Source: WAPX01 sp964622075 (GTDB lineage Archaea; Halobacteriota; Archaeoglobi; Archaeoglobales; Archaeoglobaceae). From it: a stretch of DNA of 8,013 nt. Shown in pieces: positions 4,972 through 8,013 of this stretch (position 1 is the first letter of the stretch; each line of letters begins with the position of its first letter). Where the stretch lies: NCBI GenBank assembly GCA_964622075.1, contig CAZUMR010000030.1:1-8013 (forward strand), in the 5' to 3' direction. Made by a program: the position numbers and the translations under genes. The notes below the pieces were generated by a model that worked only from the letters and a program-made list of their open reading frames with translations, ran no database searches and was not told the DNA's origin.

Positions 4972-5403
4972 TCAGGAGTGCTGCTCTCTGAAAGCTCTCA
5001 ACCTCCTGACGAGCTTTACAGCAGCCTCAACAGCTCTCTTCGCATAGTCTATCCTCTGGTGAGCTGCCAGCCTGCCCATTCCCGGACCGCTAATTCCGAG
5101 TGTCACTGGCTTTCCGTATTCCAGGCTCAGATCCATTATCTTCCTTGCAGCGTGCTGTGCGACAATCTCATCGTGCTCAGTTTCCCCCTCTATCACACAC
5201 CCAATTGCCACAACTGCATCCACATCTGTCTGCAGCATTTCCTTTATGGCGATTGGAGCATCAAAAACTCCCGGAACTCTTATAACTCCCGTAACCTTTG
5301 CTCCAAGAAATTCAGCGTGCTCTTTTGCCACTATTTCCATTGCGTAGGTAATGTCTCTGTTAAATTCAGCAACTACAAGCCCGAGCTTGATTTCCTCACC
5401 CAT
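4972..5403 (-). CDS. ribH: 6,7-dimethyl-8-ribityllumazine synthase
   Basis: This enzyme condenses 5-amino-6-ribitylaminouracil with 3,4-dihydroxy-2-butanone 4-phosphate to give lumazine, the penultimate step of riboflavin synthesis, in the cytoplasm; family members form pentamers or 60-mer shells. The 143-residue product shows LGLVVAEFNRDITYAME (aromatic substrate-binding Phe14), VPGVFDAP (43-50), GCVIEGETEHDEIV with the catalytic-type His77, and SGPGMGRLAAHQRIDYAKRAVEAAVKLV. It resembles the methanogen enzyme (MJ0303 type), not archaeal riboflavin synthase. The reading frame is open upstream to 5604, but ATG 5403 is chosen because the family N-terminus begins there and because CTTATTAAG (5434-5426) is a TATA-like element about 27 bases upstream, implying a nearly leaderless message. 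It is the first gene of a probable operon with aspC and a membrane protein. Confidence 0.95.
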   Translation of the reverse strand: MGEEIKLGLVVAEFNRDITYAMEIVAKEHAEFLGAKVTGVIRVPGVFDAPIAIKEMLQTDVDAVVAIGCVIEGETEHDEIVAQHAARKIMDLSLEYGKPVTLGISGPGMGRLAAHQRIDYAKRAVEAAVKLVRRLRAFREQHS

Positions 5404-5425
5404 GCCTTCGCATAGAGGGCTGCAA

Positions 5426-5434
5426 CTTAATAAG
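5426..5434 (-). promoter_or_regulatory. Probable TATA box of the ribH operon
   Basis: On the minus strand CTTATTAAG is centred about 27 bases before ATG 5403. It supports the short ribH start and would put the longer in-frame extension upstream of the transcript start. Confidence 0.45.
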
Positions 5435-5573
5435 CTTGCCATTTCTCCAGACCATTCTCCAGCCTTTTTCCAGACACCTTCAGAAGTAAATATAATTATT
5501 TTTGGTTGAAATAATAAATATGCAGGGATTTCTGGAAGATTCTGCAGATTTTTTATCAGTTCGCAAAAACTAT

Positions 5574-5588
5574 CCGAAAGATTTATAT
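5574..5588 (+). promoter_or_regulatory. BRE and TATA box for the Cys-rich gene
   Basis: CCGAAAG (5574-5580) followed by ATTTATAT (5581-5588) is a good archaeal BRE/TATA pair. Start of transcription is expected near 5609, leaving a leader of about 25 bases that contains GGTGGAGG (5623-5630). Confidence 0.65.
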
Positions 5589-5634
5589 TCACAATCATCA
5601 TCACAATAATGTGGAGTTTGGGGGTGGAGGAAAA

Positions 5635-5829
5635 ATGATGGAGTTAAGACTTGTTGAGGTTCCGTGTTCGAAGGACAGGAGAGGCAGATACAGTTTTCCG
5701 TGCATAAATGGACTTTGCCCATACAACAGGTGCTGTGAGGAATGCTATGAATATTTTGATGAAGATGTGAGAAAGCTGTTTGACGAACTTCTTGCCCTGA
5801 GAATGAGCGTCGTTGCAGACAGGGCTTGA
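5635..5829 (+). CDS. Small cysteine-rich protein, possible metal binder
   Basis: This gene encodes 64 residues starting MMELRLVEVPCSKDRRG. Six cysteines lie at 11, 23, 28, 33, 34 and 37, in the spacing C-x11-C-x4-C-x4-CC-x2-C, followed by an acidic, probably helical tail (EYFDEDVRKLFDELLALRM). The cluster suggests zinc or iron-sulfur binding, which is inference; I do not recognise the family. The start is set by GGAGG at 5626-5630, four bases before ATG 5635; ATG 5638 is also possible, while GTG 5611 is in frame but sits at the expected transcript start and would add a glycine run. A clear BRE/TATA pair lies upstream, so it is probably transcribed alone. It diverges from ribH and converges with argS. 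There is no signal peptide or membrane helix. Confidence 0.8.
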   Translation: MMELRLVEVPCSKDRRGRYSFPCINGLCPYNRCCEECYEYFDEDVRKLFDELLALRMSVVADRA

Positions 5830-5910
5830 AACTCTAACTGCATAACCATGGATTTACCGGTTGCTGTGATGAGTTGATAAGATCAGCCCAATCAATCAGT
5901 TTGATTGTAA

Positions 5911-5919
5911 ATAAAAAGA
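5911..5919 (-). terminator. Possible oligo-T terminator of argS
   Basis: On the minus strand CTTTTTAT lies about 40 bases past the argS stop codon. No stable hairpin accompanies it, as is usual for archaeal T-tract termination. Confidence 0.35.
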
Positions 5920-5956
5920 TAATGAGAATATAGCATATAACTATAATGTTCAATGT

Positions 5957-7633
5957 TTACATCCTTTCAACAGCCTGAATTCCAAGAAGTTCGAGACCGT
6001 TCCTTATAACAATCCTGCATGCATCAACTATTGCGAGTCTGTGCATCCTCAGTTCAGGGCTTTCAGCTTTTATCACCGGATTTTTCGTGTAAAAGTCGTT
6101 GAACGCAGATGCGACGTCCATAAGATAATCGGCAAATGTGTTCGGTCTCAGACTCCTGATGCACCTTTCAACAATCCACGAGAACTTTGAAAGCAGCATC
6201 ACAAGCTTTCTTTCCTCTTCCGTACAGAGCTCGGCTGAAAATTCCACCTCTGGCATCCCCTCTTTAACGGCCTTCCTGAGGATACTGCACGCTCTCGCGT
6301 GAGAATATTGTATGTAAGCTGCACTCTGCCTTTCAAAGTCGAGAGCCCTGTTCCAGTCAAACGTCATTGGCTTTTCCGGAGCTATTCTGATAAAGTCGTA
6401 CCTCAGAGCTCCCGTAGCAACAGCTTTCGCTATCTCCTCCTTTTCGTCATCACTCAAATCACTCCTCTTATCTACGACTTTCCTTGCTTCCCCGTAAACT
6501 TTCTCTATCAGCTCGTCTGCAGATATGAACTTGCCCTTCCTTGTGCTCATCGACCCCTCTGGCAGCGAGACGAATTCGAAGAACACGATTTCTGGAGGTT
6601 TAAGGTTTAAAGCTTTGAGTATATCCTGCAACTGCCTTCCAATAAGCTTGTGATCGGCACCAAGCACGTTTATGAACTCTTCAAAATTCTCGTTCTTCCA
6701 GAGGTGGTATGCAAGATCTCTTGTTACATACAGTGTCGTGCCATTCTTTCTCCTGACCACAACATCTTTGTCGTATCCGAACCTCTTCATATCTATCAGG
6801 AGAGCTCCATCCTCTTCCTTCAGCATTCCTGTCTTTTCGAGCATCTCTATTATTCTGTTAACGTAGCCATTTCTCACGAATTCTGACTCCCAGACGAAAT
6901 CGTCGTGTGATACGTTGAGTCTGGATAGCGTTTCCATTATGCCCTTCAGAGCATACTCCACAACCTCTCTGAAAAGCTGAATTACACTCTCCTCACCTCT
7001 CTCGTACTCGAGCATCAGTGTTTCGACTTCCTCTTCCAGTTCTGGATTTTCCTCTATTTCCCTGTTCATCTTTATGTATGCTTCAACAACAGCATGATCC
7101 GGTTTTTTGCTCCCATCTACCCCGAACTTTCTGTATCCAAGACAGGCTATGGCTATCTGCCTGCCCATATCATTGACGTAATACTGGGTTCTGACGTCGT
7201 ATCCTGCTTTGCTGAACATCCTTGCGAGGGTATCCCCTATTATCGAATTCCTGATGTGTCCAACGTGTAATGGCCCGTCCGGATTGGCTGAGGTGTGCTC
7301 TATCAGAATATTTCCGGCATTTTCCATTTTGAAGGAGCCGTAGTTTTCATCTGAATCGAGTATATAGCTGATGGTGTCCTCCAGAAACTCGTAGTTTGCA
7401 TGAAAGTTGATGTATCCGTTTACAGCCTCCACTTTACCCACGTATTCAACTTCCGAAAAGTCAAGGGAAGAGACGATCTCCTCTGCCACCTCTGCCGGTT
7501 TTTTCCTCTCACTTTTTGCGAGTTTGAAGGCAACTGTTGAGCAGAGGTCAGCATGCTCAGTTTCCCTCAGAAACCTCTCCTCACCGTAATCGCCAAGAAG
7601 TTTAATGACCTCCTTTCTGAATTGCCTGAACAT
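5957..7633 (-). CDS. argS: Arginyl-tRNA synthetase
   Basis: This class I synthetase attaches arginine to tRNA-Arg, requiring the tRNA for amino-acid activation. The 558-residue length is normal. In order: an N-terminal Add1-type domain (about 1-105, with VEYVGKVEAVNGYINF), the catalytic Rossmann domain with ANPDGPLHVGH (116-126; HVGH is the HIGH motif) and the second signature LPEGSMSTRKGKF (MSTRKG at 362-367; ArgRS commonly lacks the first lysine of KMSK), then the DALR anticodon-binding domain from about 436 (AAYIQYSHARACSI) to the typical end LELLGIQAVERM. ATG 7633 has no ribosome site. A minus-strand TATAAAG at 7660-7654 is centred 24 bases upstream, so the message is probably leaderless. 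The upstream SPASM gene ends 88 bases before, and the downstream small gene converges. Confidence 0.97.
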   Translation of the reverse strand: MFRQFRKEVIKLLGDYGEERFLRETEHADLCSTVAFKLAKSERKKPAEVAEEIVSSLDFSEVEYVGKVEAVNGYINFHANYEFLEDTISYILDSDENYGSFKMENAGNILIEHTSANPDGPLHVGHIRNSIIGDTLARMFSKAGYDVRTQYYVNDMGRQIAIACLGYRKFGVDGSKKPDHAVVEAYIKMNREIEENPELEEEVETLMLEYERGEESVIQLFREVVEYALKGIMETLSRLNVSHDDFVWESEFVRNGYVNRIIEMLEKTGMLKEEDGALLIDMKRFGYDKDVVVRRKNGTTLYVTRDLAYHLWKNENFEEFINVLGADHKLIGRQLQDILKALNLKPPEIVFFEFVSLPEGSMSTRKGKFISADELIEKVYGEARKVVDKRSDLSDDEKEEIAKAVATGALRYDFIRIAPEKPMTFDWNRALDFERQSAAYIQYSHARACSILRKAVKEGMPEVEFSAELCTEEERKLVMLLSKFSWIVERCIRSLRPNTFADYLMDVASAFNDFYTKNPVIKAESPELRMHRLAIVDACRIVIRNGLELLGIQAVERM

Positions 7634-7653
7634 GACCGCAGCTCATTGATTGG

Positions 7654-7660
7654 CTTTATA
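7654..7660 (-). promoter_or_regulatory. TATA box of argS
   Basis: On the minus strand TATAAAG is centred 24 bases before ATG 7633, predicting transcription from the start codon itself. Confidence 0.6.
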
Positions 7661-7693
7661 GATGTTGCTTACGGTTGTGCGGCATTATCTATT

Positions 7694-7723
7694 ATACATC
7701 AGGCAATCATACATCTGGCAGTC
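7694..7723. repeat. 15-bp tandem duplication reaching the SPASM gene stop codon
   Basis: ATACATCAGGCAATC (7694-7708) and ATACATCTGGCAGTC (7709-7723) are adjacent and match at 13 of 15 positions. The second copy includes two bases of the stop codon (7724-7722) of the leftward gene. Confidence 0.85.
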
Positions 7724-8013
7724 AGTAAACCCTCCTAAGATTCTCCATCCTCAAAACGTACCTGTAATCCCCTCTGATAATCACCTTAAACGCGTGCTCT
7801 ATGACCTTTTTATAGTACTCGCACGAGGGTGATTTTGCGAAGAACGTTCCGAACTCTGAGTAAACCTCTGCGGGACAGGGACTTCCGCATATGTTCCTAA
7901 AAACGCAGTCCATGCATTCGGGTATTCTTTCCACGATCCTTTCCCTCACCTTTCCGAAAGTCTCAAGCATGTTTCTGAATCCCGCTCTGGTGTAGCTTTC
8001 GGGTTTGTATCTG
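7722..8013 (-). CDS. Radical SAM/SPASM protein, C-terminal fragment
   Basis: The last 96 codons of a leftward gene are visible, open to the window edge, so the start and the radical SAM core (CxxxCxxC) lie outside. Counting visible residues, cysteines fall at 33, 36, 42, 46 and 64: ECMDCVFRNICGSPCPAE followed by SPSCEYYKK. C-x2-C-x5-C-x3-C with a later Cys is the SPASM pattern, which binds auxiliary iron-sulfur clusters in enzymes that modify peptides or proteins, including sactipeptide-type and sulfatase-maturing enzymes. The substrate cannot be told from this part. About 30 residues follow the last Cys, ending in a basic tail (ENLRRVY). An internal ATG at 7970 is in frame but unlikely as a start because the upstream codons continue a SPASM-like lead-in. 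The likely precursor gene, if any, would lie upstream beyond the window. Confidence 0.8.
   Translation of the reverse strand, partial: RYKPESYTRAGFRNMLETFGKVRERIVERIPECMDCVFRNICGSPCPAEVYSEFGTFFAKSPSCEYYKKVIEHAFKVIIRGDYRYVLRMENLRRVY

Larger units (their letters stand above)
5404..5634. promoter_or_regulatory. Divergent spacer between ribH and the Cys-rich gene
   Basis: This 231-base spacer holds the ribH promoter at its left end and the promoter of the cysteine-rich gene at its right end. The middle (5485-5520) is very AT-rich, with TATA-like TAAATATAAT (5487-5496) and ATAATAAATA (5511-5520) that are not needed by either gene. A 29-codon frame from ATG 5520 and the leftward extension of ribH are open, but neither has a ribosome site. 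Confidence 0.5.

Noticed and set aside
5404..5604. 67-codon N-terminal extension of ribH
   Set aside because: Lumazine synthases are about 140-155 residues and begin close to the LGLVVAEFN motif; a TATA-like element lies inside the proposed extension.
5520..5609. 29-codon frame starting ATG 5520
   Set aside because: No ribosome site, overlaps the promoter of the next gene, and ends in a low-complexity Ser/Gln stretch.
5611..5634. GTG 5611 as the start of the Cys-rich protein
   Set aside because: It would translate the GGTGGAGG ribosome site into a glycine run; ATG 5635 has correct spacing.
5889..5907. CAATCA/TGATTG hairpin as a bacterial-type terminator
   Set aside because: The stem is 6 bp and AT-rich and is not followed by a T-run on either strand.

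Overview
The window looks like chromosomal DNA of a euryarchaeon, most likely of the Archaeoglobales or a near relative. The evidence is an archaeal RNase P RNA, a lumazine synthase closely resembling the methanogen/Archaeoglobus form, a DUF99 protein, an archaeal arginyl-tRNA synthetase, archaeal TATA boxes about 25 nt before several starts, and GGTGAT/GGAGG ribosome sites. No phage, transposon, CRISPR or defence genes were seen. The content is mainly housekeeping: RNA processing, translation, riboflavin synthesis, amino-acid and amino-sugar metabolism.

Layout, left to right. (1) 1-86, minus: the start of a CxxC zinc-ribbon protein, possibly NMD3-like. (2) 87-262: a divergent regulatory spacer full of short tandem repeats. 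(3) 263-529, plus: an 88-aa protein with a winged-helix-like C-terminal half. (4) 593-841, plus: RNase P RNA (rnpB) with its own TATA box; its last base touches the stop codon of a convergent DUF99 gene (842-1402, minus). (5) The DUF99 gene and tRNA-Leu(CAG) (1494-1577, plus) diverge from what looks like one shared TATA element. (6) 1578-1786: an AT-rich convergent spacer made largely of different short tandem duplications. (7) 1787-3145, minus: phosphoglucosamine mutase-like enzyme. (8) 3239-5403, minus: a compact operon ribH - aspC - small membrane protein of unknown function. (9) 5404-5634: divergent spacer with promoters. (10) 5635-5829, plus: a 64-aa cysteine-rich protein. (11) 5957-7633, minus: argS, probably leaderless. 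(12) 7722-8013, minus: C-terminal end of a radical SAM/SPASM protein.

The genes do not form one pathway. ribH and aspC are co-transcribed but serve riboflavin and amino-acid metabolism respectively; rnpB, tRNA-Leu and argS all belong to tRNA production and charging but have separate promoters. The most unusual signal is not a gene: most of the longer non-coding gaps contain tandem direct duplications of 6-17 bp, each with a different unit, and several run into stop codons. This suggests an ongoing microduplication process. The best candidate unknown genes are the cysteine-rich 64-aa protein, the 88-aa winged-helix-like protein and the membrane protein with a TTG start.
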